Positions 52,285 through 60,757 of a DNA stretch of 64,000 nt are shown one piece after another (positions within the stretch are counted from its first letter, which is position 1; the number at the start of each line of letters is the position of its first letter). A program made the translations under genes and the position numbers. The notes below the pieces were generated by a model. That model saw only the letters and a list, made by a program, of their open reading frames with translations. It made no database searches and was not told the DNA's origin. The stretch is taken from contig PHBW01000001.1 of assembly GCA_002840715.1 (NCBI GenBank), positions 117,893 to 181,892 on the forward strand. The letters run 5' to 3'. Source of the stretch: Chloroflexi bacterium HGW-Chloroflexi-4. Its GTDB lineage: Bacteria > Chloroflexota > Anaerolineae > Anaerolineales > Anaerolineaceae.

Positions 52285-53946
52285 ATGGAAACACAGATAA
52301 AAGCTGTCTTTTTTGACATTGGCGGAACACTCGTCATGAAGAAAAAGAACAATCAAAGAGACCTCACAAAAATAACGGCGATGATGACACTTCTCGGTGA
52401 GACGTGTGATGCTAATGATTTCATTTCTATGCTTGAGATGGAAGAAAAGATTTATAAATCCTGGAGCAAGCAAACACTCTCCGAATCCACGATCGAAGAG
52501 AGATGGTTAAGATATTTAAGCTCACGATACACTGAGACCATTATTAAAACCTATGCAGATGAACTGCAGTTGCTTTGGAGCACCTCAAAAAGTGTCAAGA
52601 TGATCTATCCTGACACAGTGGATACATTGACCGAATTGCACCATCGGGGATACAAACTCGGAACAATCAGCCACACCTCACCTGGATTTCTTGAGGGCAG
52701 CGGTGTGCTAGAATTACTCTCAACGGTCATTCATGCTTCAAAATTTGGCAGACGAAAACCGCATCCCTCTCTTTTTCTCACTGCAGCACGTGATTGTCAG
52801 GTCAGCCCTGAAGAATGCATGTATGTGGGCGACAGACCATCTAGAGACATTATTGGTTCTCGCGAAGCAGGAATCGGCAAAACCGTCACCATAAATGGTG
52901 AAGATCAAGACCCAGAATCTGAAACTGTGCCCATGAAGCCTGATTACAAGATCTCCAGTCTGTCAGAATTGTTAGATATTCTTCCATCCCGTTATACAAG
53001 TGGTAGAAGAAACTGTAATGAACCCTATTTTCTATACGATGCCGCCTTGTCTACCATGTGGGGCATCAAAGAAAACGTTCCCCTATCTACACTTTTTCAG
53101 AACGGCCGCGATCTTGGTTTTGCCAGGTTCGAATTGAATCACAATGTCTCAGTAGCCGCTTTTGATGAATTTGATCAGAACCAGTTCCATATAGGGTCGC
53201 TCCATGATCCCTGCCCGGCTTATATCTCTGCGAAAGAGCTTGATCAAAGAGACTGGTTGGTCACCTCAGTGGACGAATCACTCAGGATCAAAGGTGTGGA
53301 TGTAATCAAGCGCACCATCGAACAAGCAATTACTCTGAGCTCCACCCTTGTCGTCATACATCCCGGGCGTGTCGTGGGAGACCATTCCATGGATACGAAA
53401 CTTCGTGAGCTTTATACCCTAGGGAAAAAAGGCTGCCCCGATTATGAAATTTTACGAGTCAAGTTAATTGATGACCGCCTTAAAAAAGGAAAACCTCACC
53501 TTGAATCTCTGCTAAAAAGCGTGGCTGAGTTGGTCGAGTTTAGCAAAGATAGCGGCATCATGCTTGGGTTTGAGAACCGCTTACATTATTATGAGATGCC
53601 CATTTTCGAGGAACTTCAAACACTCTTGTCCGCTTTCACCCAAAATTGGGTCGGATGGCAATTTGATGTCGGTCACCTTCAAATCCATGCGGCTTTGGGA
53701 TTAACCAGTTTTGAAAACTGGCTCACACAATTTGGCAGTCGTATCGTGGGCGTTCACCTGCATGATGTGCAGGGTATCAATGATCACCTTTCACCAGGTT
53801 GCGGGGATGTTGATTTTACAAATATTGCGAAGTTCCTTCCTAAGTTCGCATACCGAACCCTGGAAGTTGATTCGAAATTATCAAAAGCAGAAATCCGCTC
53901 TGGAATGGAAACCCTGGTGGCCACAGGGTGCGTATCCAGAATTTGA
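52285..53946 (+). CDS. HAD / xylose-isomerase-like TIM-barrel fusion protein (paralogue)
   Basis: The 553-residue protein repeats the architecture of the previous gene. The HAD part has AVFFDIGGTLVM, GTISHT, GRRKPHPSLF and YVGDRPSRDIIGSREAG; the TIM-barrel part has VVIHPGRVVGDHS, MLGFENRLHYYE, QFDVGHLQIH, GVHLHDVQGINDHLSPGCGDVDF region and TLEVDSKLS. The catalytic metal ligands of the barrel appear kept. Divergence between the two copies is considerable, which suggests different substrates rather than a recent duplication. It is followed by the DUF47/PiT phosphate genes. Confidence 0.82.
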   Translation: METQIKAVFFDIGGTLVMKKKNNQRDLTKITAMMTLLGETCDANDFISMLEMEEKIYKSWSKQTLSESTIEERWLRYLSSRYTETIIKTYADELQLLWSTSKSVKMIYPDTVDTLTELHHRGYKLGTISHTSPGFLEGSGVLELLSTVIHASKFGRRKPHPSLFLTAARDCQVSPEECMYVGDRPSRDIIGSREAGIGKTVTINGEDQDPESETVPMKPDYKISSLSELLDILPSRYTSGRRNCNEPYFLYDAALSTMWGIKENVPLSTLFQNGRDLGFARFELNHNVSVAAFDEFDQNQFHIGSLHDPCPAYISAKELDQRDWLVTSVDESLRIKGVDVIKRTIEQAITLSSTLVVIHPGRVVGDHSMDTKLRELYTLGKKGCPDYEILRVKLIDDRLKKGKPHLESLLKSVAELVEFSKDSGIMLGFENRLHYYEMPIFEELQTLLSAFTQNWVGWQFDVGHLQIHAALGLTSFENWLTQFGSRIVGVHLHDVQGINDHLSPGCGDVDFTNIAKFLPKFAYRTLEVDSKLSKAEIRSGMETLVATGCVSRI

Positions 53947-53967
53947 AAAATAAAGGAGAAGAGTAAA

Positions 53968-54588
53968 ATGCTAAAAATTTTTAAGAAAAGAAGAAGTATT
54001 TTTATAAGCCTGATTCATGAACAAGCAAAGCTTACACTTGAAGGCGTTGAGATTCTGAAAGATTATTTAACAACCCCTGATGAAAAATTAGCTGATCAAC
54101 TAAGAATAAAAGAAAAAGAGGCTGACGAAGCCAGAAGAATTCTTATTTCTGAGCTCAACAAAACCTTCATCACCCCGTTTGACCGTGAAGATATTTTCGC
54201 ACTTTCACGTGCAGTGGATGACATTCTGGATTATGCCTACAGCACGATTACTGAAATTGTCATCCTCAAAGTGGAACCCACACCTTTTATGGTTCGCATT
54301 TGCTCCCTTTTGAAAGATGCAACTTTTGAAATTTTGAATGCAGTCGACCGCCTTCAAGATCATCCTGCTGTTACTCTTGAGCACGCTCAACGCTGCAAGG
54401 CTTATGAAAATAAAATAGAAGATGTTTATCGCGAAGCCCTGGCAGACATGTTTACTGAGACGGATGACACAAAACAATTGGTAAAAATGTTGAAATTGCG
54501 CGAAGTCTATCGTCATTTGAGCAATGCGGCAGATCGCGGCGATGAAGCAGCCAATGTCCTCGCAGATATCGTGGTTAAAACCACCTAA
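53968..54588 (+). CDS. DUF47 (PhoU-like) protein, PiT partner
   Basis: This 206-residue all-helical protein matches the DUF47/PhoU_div family: an N-terminal basic FKKRRSIFISLIHEQAKLTLEG, an EKEADEARRILISELNKTFITPFDREDI segment with acidic metal-binding residues, DDILDYAYSTI, and the C-terminal YRHLSNAADRGDEAANVL signature. DUF47 proteins are encoded beside PiT transporters and are thought to regulate phosphate flux. GGAG precedes the ATG, and the PiT gene follows 10 bases after its stop. Function as a PiT regulator is inferred from family and context. Confidence 0.9.
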   Translation: MLKIFKKRRSIFISLIHEQAKLTLEGVEILKDYLTTPDEKLADQLRIKEKEADEARRILISELNKTFITPFDREDIFALSRAVDDILDYAYSTITEIVILKVEPTPFMVRICSLLKDATFEILNAVDRLQDHPAVTLEHAQRCKAYENKIEDVYREALADMFTETDDTKQLVKMLKLREVYRHLSNAADRGDEAANVLADIVVKTT

Positions 54589-54598
54589 AGGATAGCCA

Positions 54599-55603
54599 AT
54601 GGAACCGCTGTTAATAATATTGATTATTTTTGCACTTGCATTTGATTTCTTAAATGGAGTCCACGATTCAAGCAACGTAGTTGCAACCATGATCTCATCA
54701 AGGGCAATTCAACCTAGAGTTGCCCTCTACATGACTGCTGCCGCAAACTTTGTTGGTCCATTTATATTTGGTGTTGCAGTTGCAAAAACAATTGGTCATG
54801 ATATAGTAGCAGCGGAATCCATCAATATGGGTGTTTTAATTGCCGCTTGTGCAGCCGCTATTTTTTGGAATGTCCTTACCTGGGTACTCGGAATTCCCAG
54901 CAGCTCATCTCATGCCTTGATTGGCGGTCTGCTTGGTGCAGTGGTCATGGCAGCAGGTTTTCGTGTAATTATATGGAGTGGTGTCATTAAGGTGTTAATT
55001 GCCCTCTTCGCATCGCCCATCGTCGGGTTTATCGCTGGTGTGATCGTTGCAAATCTCGTTTACCTGTTTTCATGGAACTCTTCACCGAAGATCAATGGTG
55101 TATTTAAGAAGTTGCAAATTTTTACCTCCATTGGTTTGGCACTCAGCCACGGTACAAATGACGCTCAAAAAACCATGGGCATCATCACCCTTGGATTGGT
55201 GATTACTGGTTTTCAATCCAGTTTTGAAGTGCCATTTTGGGTGATCCTCATTTGCGCTGCAGCAATTGGTGTTGGAACCGCCTTGGGTGGATGGCAGCTC
55301 ATTAAAACGCTTGGCTCAAAATTTTACAAAATTCGACCGGTTCACGGCTTTGCATCTCAGGCGACCTCCGCAATTGTGATTATAACTGCATCACTTCTGG
55401 GCGGGCCGGTCAGCACAACACAGGTCGTGAGCACAGCAATTATGGGTGTAGGAGCTGCTGAAAGAATGAGTAAAGTGCGCTGGGGCGTCGCTGGTGAAAT
55501 TGCTTCAGCTTGGTTATTAACTATACCTTCTACAGCACTCATTGGTGCAGGCAGTTATTGGATCATTGATATAGCAATACCCGCGCTCATCAAACTTTTT
55601 TAA
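54599..55603 (+). CDS. PiT-family inorganic phosphate transporter
   Basis: The 334-residue protein has about ten helices and both PiT signature repeats: FDFLNGVHDSSNVVATMISS near the N-terminus and ALSHGTNDAQKTMGIITLG in the middle. GIPSSSSHALIGGLLGAV and GGPVSTTQVVSTAIMGVG are further family motifs. PiT proteins move metal-phosphate with H+ or Na+ and can work in both directions depending on gradients. It lies directly after the DUF47 gene. A second, very similar PiT gene follows, so phosphate movement seems important for this island. Confidence 0.93.
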   Translation: MEPLLIILIIFALAFDFLNGVHDSSNVVATMISSRAIQPRVALYMTAAANFVGPFIFGVAVAKTIGHDIVAAESINMGVLIAACAAAIFWNVLTWVLGIPSSSSHALIGGLLGAVVMAAGFRVIIWSGVIKVLIALFASPIVGFIAGVIVANLVYLFSWNSSPKINGVFKKLQIFTSIGLALSHGTNDAQKTMGIITLGLVITGFQSSFEVPFWVILICAAAIGVGTALGGWQLIKTLGSKFYKIRPVHGFASQATSAIVIITASLLGGPVSTTQVVSTAIMGVGAAERMSKVRWGVAGEIASAWLLTIPSTALIGAGSYWIIDIAIPALIKLF

Positions 55604-55664
55604 ACCGCTATTTGCTGTATATAAAATAAAAAAACAAGTAGTTAATCTACTTTAGGAACTCGTG

Positions 55665-56669
55665 ATGCCTATTTTGTTAATTGTATTAATCGCCTTGGCA
55701 ATCATTTTTGATTTCCTTAATGGCGTGCATGACTCAAGTAATATTGTTGCAACCATGATTTCTTCCCGTGCCATCCAACCACGTTTGGCATTGGCGATGA
55801 CGGCTATTGCTGAATTTTGTGGTCCATTTATTTTTGGCGTTGCAGTGGCCAATACGATTGGTCATGAAATTGTTTCATCAGAAAACCTGAATATGATTGT
55901 GATTATCGCAGCCCTGGTCAGTGCAATTGTATGGAATGTTATGACCTGGCTGCTTGGAATTCCCAGTAGTTCATCACATGCTTTGATTGGCGGTATCATC
56001 GGAGCCGTAGCCATCGGTGCAGGATTTCAAGAAATCCACTTAGCGGGTGTCTTAAAGGTGGTATTGACGCTTTTTATTTCTCCTGTGCTCGGATTCGTGG
56101 TCGGCATTTTCATCGCGAATGTAATCTATACCGCTTCTGCAAATGCGACTCCCAAGGTCAACACCTTGTTTAAACGACTGCAAGTTGTTACTTCATTAGG
56201 TCTGGCCTTAAGTCATGGAACGAATGATGCGCAAAAAACCATGGGCATCATTACCCTCGGTTTGGTTATTTCAGGTGTGCAAGAGACTTTTTCAGTCCCT
56301 TTTTGGGTTATTGTAGTATGCGCACTCACGATTGCCCTTGGTACTTCCGTTGGCGGCTGGCAATTAATCCGCACATTGGGATCAAAGTTCTACAAAATTC
56401 GCCCCGTGCACGGCTTTGCTGCTCAAGCCACTTCAGCAGCTGTGATCTTGACCGCCTCATTGCTGGGTGGTCCCGTAAGCACCACCCAGGTGGTGAGCAC
56501 TGCCATCATGGGTGTTGGCGCCGCTGAACGTATGAGCAAAGTGCGTTGGGGTGTGGCAGGTGAAATCGCGTCTGCCTGGTTATTCACCATTCCATCCACT
56601 GCCCTTCTGGCCGCCGGAATTTATTGGATAATCACAGTAGGCGTGCCAGCCATAATCAAATTATTCTAG
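55665..56669 (+). CDS. PiT-family inorganic phosphate transporter (tandem paralogue)
   Basis: At 334 residues it is the same length as the preceding PiT protein and similar along the whole chain, with FDFLNGVHDSSNIVATMISS, GIPSSSSHALIGGIIGAV, LSHGTNDAQKTMG and GGPVSTTQVVSTAIMGVG. The C-terminal third, from the GGWQLI segment on, is almost the same in both. The ATG at 55665 has AGGA at 55654-55657; a GTG at 55662 is the alternative. Tandem duplication after the DUF47 gene is evident. The two copies may form a heteromer or differ in affinity. Confidence 0.93.
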   Translation: MPILLIVLIALAIIFDFLNGVHDSSNIVATMISSRAIQPRLALAMTAIAEFCGPFIFGVAVANTIGHEIVSSENLNMIVIIAALVSAIVWNVMTWLLGIPSSSSHALIGGIIGAVAIGAGFQEIHLAGVLKVVLTLFISPVLGFVVGIFIANVIYTASANATPKVNTLFKRLQVVTSLGLALSHGTNDAQKTMGIITLGLVISGVQETFSVPFWVIVVCALTIALGTSVGGWQLIRTLGSKFYKIRPVHGFAAQATSAAVILTASLLGGPVSTTQVVSTAIMGVGAAERMSKVRWGVAGEIASAWLFTIPSTALLAAGIYWIITVGVPAIIKLF

Positions 56670-56680
56670 GAAGGTGTTTA

Positions 56681-57574
56681 ATGGCAAATCCAAAGAACTA
56701 TGATGTTGCATTTTGTGGCAATTATACGAAAGACACCATTATTACGCCCGATGGCACTAAATACGTAGACGGAGGCGGCATGAACTATGCCGCCCACGCC
56801 TCTAAAAAATTGGGGGCAAACCCGGTAGTCGTCACCCGGTTAAATAAAGAAGATGATCATGTTGTGAAAAAATTTGAAGCGGCTGGTATTGATTGTATTG
56901 CAGAATTTACCCCCTCATCAACGCTTATGACCCTCGAATACAAAACGAGAGACCTTGATCAACGCAACCTCTATGTCAAAGGCACAGCTGGCACCATCAC
57001 CCCCTCCCAGTTGGATGAAATTGACGCAAAAGTGATCGTCACAAACTCAAGCTTACGCGGCGAAATTGAACTTGAATTCTTCAAAAAAATGCGCGAACGC
57101 AAGGGAGTGCTGCTTTCCGCCGACGTGCAGGGTTTCATCCGTGTGTTACGCGGTGAATCACTGGTCTATGAACCCTGGACAGAAATGGAAGCCGTTTTGA
57201 AACACCTCGATATTTTGAAAAGCGATGCAGTTGAAGCAGAATATTTAACCGGAGAAAAAGACATTGAAAAAGCCGCCCGTTTTTACGCCAACATGGGTCC
57301 AAAAGAGATCATCCTGACCCACAGTGATGGTGTACTGATTCATGCGGATGGCAAAGATTATCACTACACTTTCCATGCTGAATCCATGGCAGGCCGCAGC
57401 GGACGCGGTGATACCTGCGTGGGCACTTATGTCACCAAACGACTTACCCTTGAACCGAAAGAAGCTGGGAAATGGGCAGCCGCCGTAACCAGCCTGAAAG
57501 TTGAAAAACTGGGTGTCTTTGATCGACCGGTGATGCTGGTCGAGGCCTTCATTCAAAAATATTACCTGGATTAA
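56681..57574 (+). CDS. PfkB-family carbohydrate kinase
   Basis: The protein has about 297 residues from the ATG at 56681, which has AGGAAGG upstream; a longer frame overlaps the PiT gene. It is a ribokinase-fold enzyme: VAFCGNYTKDTI at the start, the GGGMNYAAHASKKLGA substrate motif, DILKSDAVEAEYLTG and the anion-hole/catalytic Asp region GRSGRGDTCVGTYV near residue 250. It phosphorylates a sugar or nucleoside of unknown identity. It does not show IolC features, so it is unlikely to be the missing 5-dehydro-2-deoxygluconokinase. It lies 16 bases upstream of a UlaG-like gene. Confidence 0.88.
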   Translation: MANPKNYDVAFCGNYTKDTIITPDGTKYVDGGGMNYAAHASKKLGANPVVVTRLNKEDDHVVKKFEAAGIDCIAEFTPSSTLMTLEYKTRDLDQRNLYVKGTAGTITPSQLDEIDAKVIVTNSSLRGEIELEFFKKMRERKGVLLSADVQGFIRVLRGESLVYEPWTEMEAVLKHLDILKSDAVEAEYLTGEKDIEKAARFYANMGPKEIILTHSDGVLIHADGKDYHYTFHAESMAGRSGRGDTCVGTYVTKRLTLEPKEAGKWAAAVTSLKVEKLGVFDRPVMLVEAFIQKYYLD

Positions 57575-57590
57575 TGCAGGCAGATCAATA

Positions 57591-58418
57591 GTGAAACTCG
57601 CAAACAAGTTGGAAACCGCTCGCACAGAATATTCTTCTCAATGGGATAAAGTTCTCAAAGATTGGAATTCTTTGAAGCAGACGGATGCTGCCTGGTTGAC
57701 CTATGCCGCTAATTATTTACTATTTACAGGCGGCACTCGTTGGGCAATAGATCCATTTTCAATGTCTACGCGCATAAAAGGTATACAAACACCTGATTTT
57801 GCGAATGACCTCAAGAATCTGGAGTTCGTGGTACTATCGCATGCCCACAACGATCATTTGGATTTGACCTTGATCGACGCCATCGCCCACCTGCCTGTGC
57901 AATGGATCATACCGGAGCATATGCTTGAGAAAGTTCTTGAAAACACACGTCTCGAGAAACACAAAATCACTGTCCCCGAAAACGGAAAGAGTCTGATATT
58001 CGGTAATGTCAATCTGACTCCCTTTGACAGTCTTCATTTTCATGCCAAGGGCGGCATTGAAGAAACCGGCTACCTGGTTGAATTTAACAATAAACGATGG
58101 CTCTTCCCTGGCGATATCCGAAACTATGGTGTCAACAAACTACCTGATTTTGGAAAACTGGACGGTATTTTTGCCCACTTGTGGTTGGGAAAGGGACATG
58201 CAAAAGACAAACGCCCGCCCTATCTTGAGGATTTCGTAAAGTTTTATGCTGCGCTTTCACCATCGCGACTTGTCATCACTCACCTTGATGAATTTGGCAG
58301 AGCGGAAGATGAACTCTGGGATGACAAACACTACATGCTGGTTTCAAAAGAGATCCATGCAGCGGCACCTGCCATCACGGTAAAAATGGCAAAAATGGGC
58401 ATGAGAGTGGTCCTATAA
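57591..58418 (+). CDS. UlaG-like MBL-fold metallo-hydrolase
   Basis: The 275-residue protein has the metallo-beta-lactamase motif SHAHNDHLD (H-x-H-x-D-H, around residues 83-90), followed by a GGIEETGYLVEFNNKRWLFPGDIR segment holding the next metal Asp and a final HLDEFGRAEDELW segment. Such short MBL proteins include L-ascorbate-6-phosphate lactonase UlaG and related hydrolases of phosphorylated sugars. The start is GTG at 57591 with only a weak ribosome site. Its place between two kinase genes suggests action on a phosphorylated intermediate, but the substrate is unknown. Confidence 0.82.
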   Translation: MKLANKLETARTEYSSQWDKVLKDWNSLKQTDAAWLTYAANYLLFTGGTRWAIDPFSMSTRIKGIQTPDFANDLKNLEFVVLSHAHNDHLDLTLIDAIAHLPVQWIIPEHMLEKVLENTRLEKHKITVPENGKSLIFGNVNLTPFDSLHFHAKGGIEETGYLVEFNNKRWLFPGDIRNYGVNKLPDFGKLDGIFAHLWLGKGHAKDKRPPYLEDFVKFYAALSPSRLVITHLDEFGRAEDELWDDKHYMLVSKEIHAAAPAITVKMAKMGMRVVL

Positions 58419-58458
58419 ATTTATTCAAGCTAATTTAGTGTAATAGTGAGGCTTACCA

Positions 58459-59655
58459 ATGAAAAATCAAGAATTTTTAGAAGACCCTGACCTTTTTAGC
58501 GAAAAACTACAGCAAAAAATGAGATTGATCACCCAGGTCATTGATCGCATGGAGCCTTACGAGTTTCGCTACTCTTTAAACAACATAACACCCCTTGAAA
58601 ATAACTGGGGTTCTGTTGCACTCGAAACAGTTGAAGAAATTGAGAAGAAAATCACTTTACCTGCATTCTTTGACGCGGTCCAGATCAAGCCAAAAGTTGA
58701 TGGCAAAATCGTGTTGGACCAAATCATCGTGCACACCACCCAGATGCTTTTTGTTGGATTGGTCACTGAAGAGTATATGCCCGAGTGGGTCAATGCGCAT
58801 TTTTATTTTGATCCGCGCAGTTTCAACTTTTACGTCCGCTCTACCTATCTAACGCCAGAAATCATCACTCACCTGGGCGGGAAACCCTACCGTCAATTTG
58901 AGCAAAAACAAAAGGCGCTTGATGCTCTGCATGAAGTGGGATATCTTGATTTTAAAAATGCGAATAAAGATGTGGATGAGGGGTTCATTGAAATTGTGCT
59001 CAAATTGATCGCTCAAAAAGGAGTCCCCATCATTCTGGCAATTGCCGGCCCGACTGCGGCTGGTAAAACGGAAATTGTCGATCAATTGCGTGAACGATTT
59101 GCCCAAAATCATCAAAATGTTGCCACCATTGAACTGGATAATTTCTTGACTGATCGCGATGGACGTGAAGAAAAAGGCATTGGCTCGTTTGGCAAAGCCG
59201 CATTGCATTTTGAACTCTTTCAGACCTGCATCAGTGATTTACTGCAGAAAAAAAGCATCGCCTCCCCGCGTTATGACTTCATTGACGGCACCTCAAGCCA
59301 TAATCTATCAGGGACATTAAAAGCTGGCCGTAAACCGGTTGAGATCGAACCGGCGGATATTATCTTCCTTGAAGGCAATTCACCTTTTCTGCTGCCAGAA
59401 ATTGCCCCTCTGATTGGGATAAAAGTAGTTTATATCACCGATGACGGCGTACGCCTCAAACGAAAGTGGCGCCGCGACATTGACTACCGCAAGAAATACG
59501 ATCCATTCTATTTGCGCAACCGCTACTTCCGTGAACAAGCCCCCATGGCGGTCAAGAATTATCAGCCGCAGCTCAAAACATGCGATATCTTCGTGGATAC
59601 CACTGGTGCTACATTGTGGGTCACTCCCGAAATCGCAAGCGCTTTAGCCAAGTAA
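58459..59655 (+). CDS. Uridine-kinase/phosphoribulokinase-like protein with N-terminal extension
   Basis: This 398-residue protein has a C-terminal P-loop kinase domain starting near residue 190: Walker A AIAGPTAAGKTEIVDQL, IELDNFLTDRDGREEKGIGSF (acidic substrate region), PRYDFIDGTSSH, IIFLEGNSPFLL as Walker B region, and a LKRKWRRDIDYRKKYDP lid. These match the uridine kinase/PRK superfamily. The first 190 residues (WVNAHFYFDPRSFNFYVRST and others) form a separate domain not recognised. A strong terminator follows, so it ends the island. Its substrate may be a sugar or nucleoside; the fused domain probably binds the acceptor or a regulator. Confidence 0.8.
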   Translation: MKNQEFLEDPDLFSEKLQQKMRLITQVIDRMEPYEFRYSLNNITPLENNWGSVALETVEEIEKKITLPAFFDAVQIKPKVDGKIVLDQIIVHTTQMLFVGLVTEEYMPEWVNAHFYFDPRSFNFYVRSTYLTPEIITHLGGKPYRQFEQKQKALDALHEVGYLDFKNANKDVDEGFIEIVLKLIAQKGVPIILAIAGPTAAGKTEIVDQLRERFAQNHQNVATIELDNFLTDRDGREEKGIGSFGKAALHFELFQTCISDLLQKKSIASPRYDFIDGTSSHNLSGTLKAGRKPVEIEPADIIFLEGNSPFLLPEIAPLIGIKVVYITDDGVRLKRKWRRDIDYRKKYDPFYLRNRYFREQAPMAVKNYQPQLKTCDIFVDTTGATLWVTPEIASALAK

Positions 59656-59679
59656 AATTATTGGAGTAAATAAAAAAAT

Positions 59680-59706
59680 AGACGGACCAAAATCCGTCTT
59701 TTTTTT
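59680..59706 (+). terminator. Rho-independent terminator of the HAD/PGM/PiT island
   Basis: The stem AGACGGA (59680-59686) with TCCGTCT (59693-59699), 6-base loop, preceded by A-rich sequence and followed by a run of T to 59706, forms a textbook terminator. The A tract before and T tract after allow it to work in both directions, serving also the convergent gene at 59755. Confidence 0.92.
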
Positions 59707-59754
59707 ATCTCCTTATGTTTCGTTTGAATGTACCGTGGTTAATAGTCTTAAGAA

Positions 59755-60717
59755 TTACGCCCAGAACATCTCTCCAGCACTCTCAACCGTCACAACTTCC
59801 TTCAAAGCGTCCAGACCCTTTTTCACACCTTCATCAAATGACATCATACCGTCTTCGTGTTCAAGCGAGATGGCATGATCATACCCGACCATGCGCAAGG
59901 CGGATACGATATCTTTCCAGACCTTGAGGTCATGGCCGTAACCGATGCTTCTGAAAGTCCATGAGCGATGTGGAATATCGGTGTAAGATTTGTGATCATT
60001 GCAGCCGTTGACCGCAACATTATAAGGATCGACATAGCAATCCTTTCCGTGCACATGCACAATCACGTCACCCAACTTGCGGATGGCAGCCACAGGATCA
60101 ACGCCGTTCCAGAAGAGGTGGCTCGGGTCAAAGTTGCAACCCATTGCAGGACCACAGGCTTCCCGCATACGCAGCATGGTCTCTACATTATAGATCAGCA
60201 TGCCTGGATGCATTTCAATTCCGATCTTAACCTTGTGGTCCTCGGCGAATTTTGCCGTTTTCTGCCAATACGGAATGGCGACCTGGTTCCATTGATAATC
60301 AAGAATTTCACCAAAATGCGGCGGCCATGGGCAGGTCACCCAGTTCGGCATCGTATCCGTAGAAGAACCAGCAGGCAAACCAGACATGCCGTTTACAGCA
60401 GGCACACCCAGCATTTCTGCCAAAAGGATCGATTTTCGAAGTAATTCATCAGAAGCTACTGCGATCTTCTTATCTGGACCAATCGGGTCCCAATGAGCAC
60501 TGAAAGCACTGATTATCATGCCACGGGATTCCACCGCTTTAAGATAGGCCTTGCGTTTTTCGGCGCTTTCAAGCAGTTCATCCAATGCACAGTGGTGTGC
60601 ACCTGGCAGACCGCCTGTGCCAATCTCAACAGCAGTGGCTCCATAAGAAAGAATCTTATCCAAAGCCTGCTCAAAGGATAATTGTTGAAAGATTACAGAA
60701 AAAACGCCTATCCGCAT
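59755..60717 (-). CDS. Sugar isomerase/epimerase, xylose-isomerase-like TIM barrel
   Basis: This 320-residue protein is an AP-endonuclease-2 family TIM barrel. It begins RIGVFSVIFQQLSFEQALDK and has the metal-site segments VKIGIEMHPGMLIYN, GCNFDPSHLFWNGVDPV, VIVHVHGKDCYVD and HAISLEHEDGMMSFDEG. Such enzymes are ketose epimerases, inosose isomerases or dehydratases. GGAG precedes the ATG. It is the last gene of a minus-strand operon with a Gfo/Idh dehydrogenase and two further TIM barrels. The substrate is not known. Confidence 0.85.
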   Translation of the reverse strand: MRIGVFSVIFQQLSFEQALDKILSYGATAVEIGTGGLPGAHHCALDELLESAEKRKAYLKAVESRGMIISAFSAHWDPIGPDKKIAVASDELLRKSILLAEMLGVPAVNGMSGLPAGSSTDTMPNWVTCPWPPHFGEILDYQWNQVAIPYWQKTAKFAEDHKVKIGIEMHPGMLIYNVETMLRMREACGPAMGCNFDPSHLFWNGVDPVAAIRKLGDVIVHVHGKDCYVDPYNVAVNGCNDHKSYTDIPHRSWTFRSIGYGHDLKVWKDIVSALRMVGYDHAISLEHEDGMMSFDEGVKKGLDALKEVVTVESAGEMFWA

Positions 60718-60757
60718 AGTGATGCTCCTTCATTTAATATAGATTACACAATACGAT

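Noticed and set aside
56681..57574. PfkB kinase as the missing IolC
   Set aside because: The sequence lacks the IolC N-terminal pattern and lies on the other strand 20 kb away in another transcription unit.
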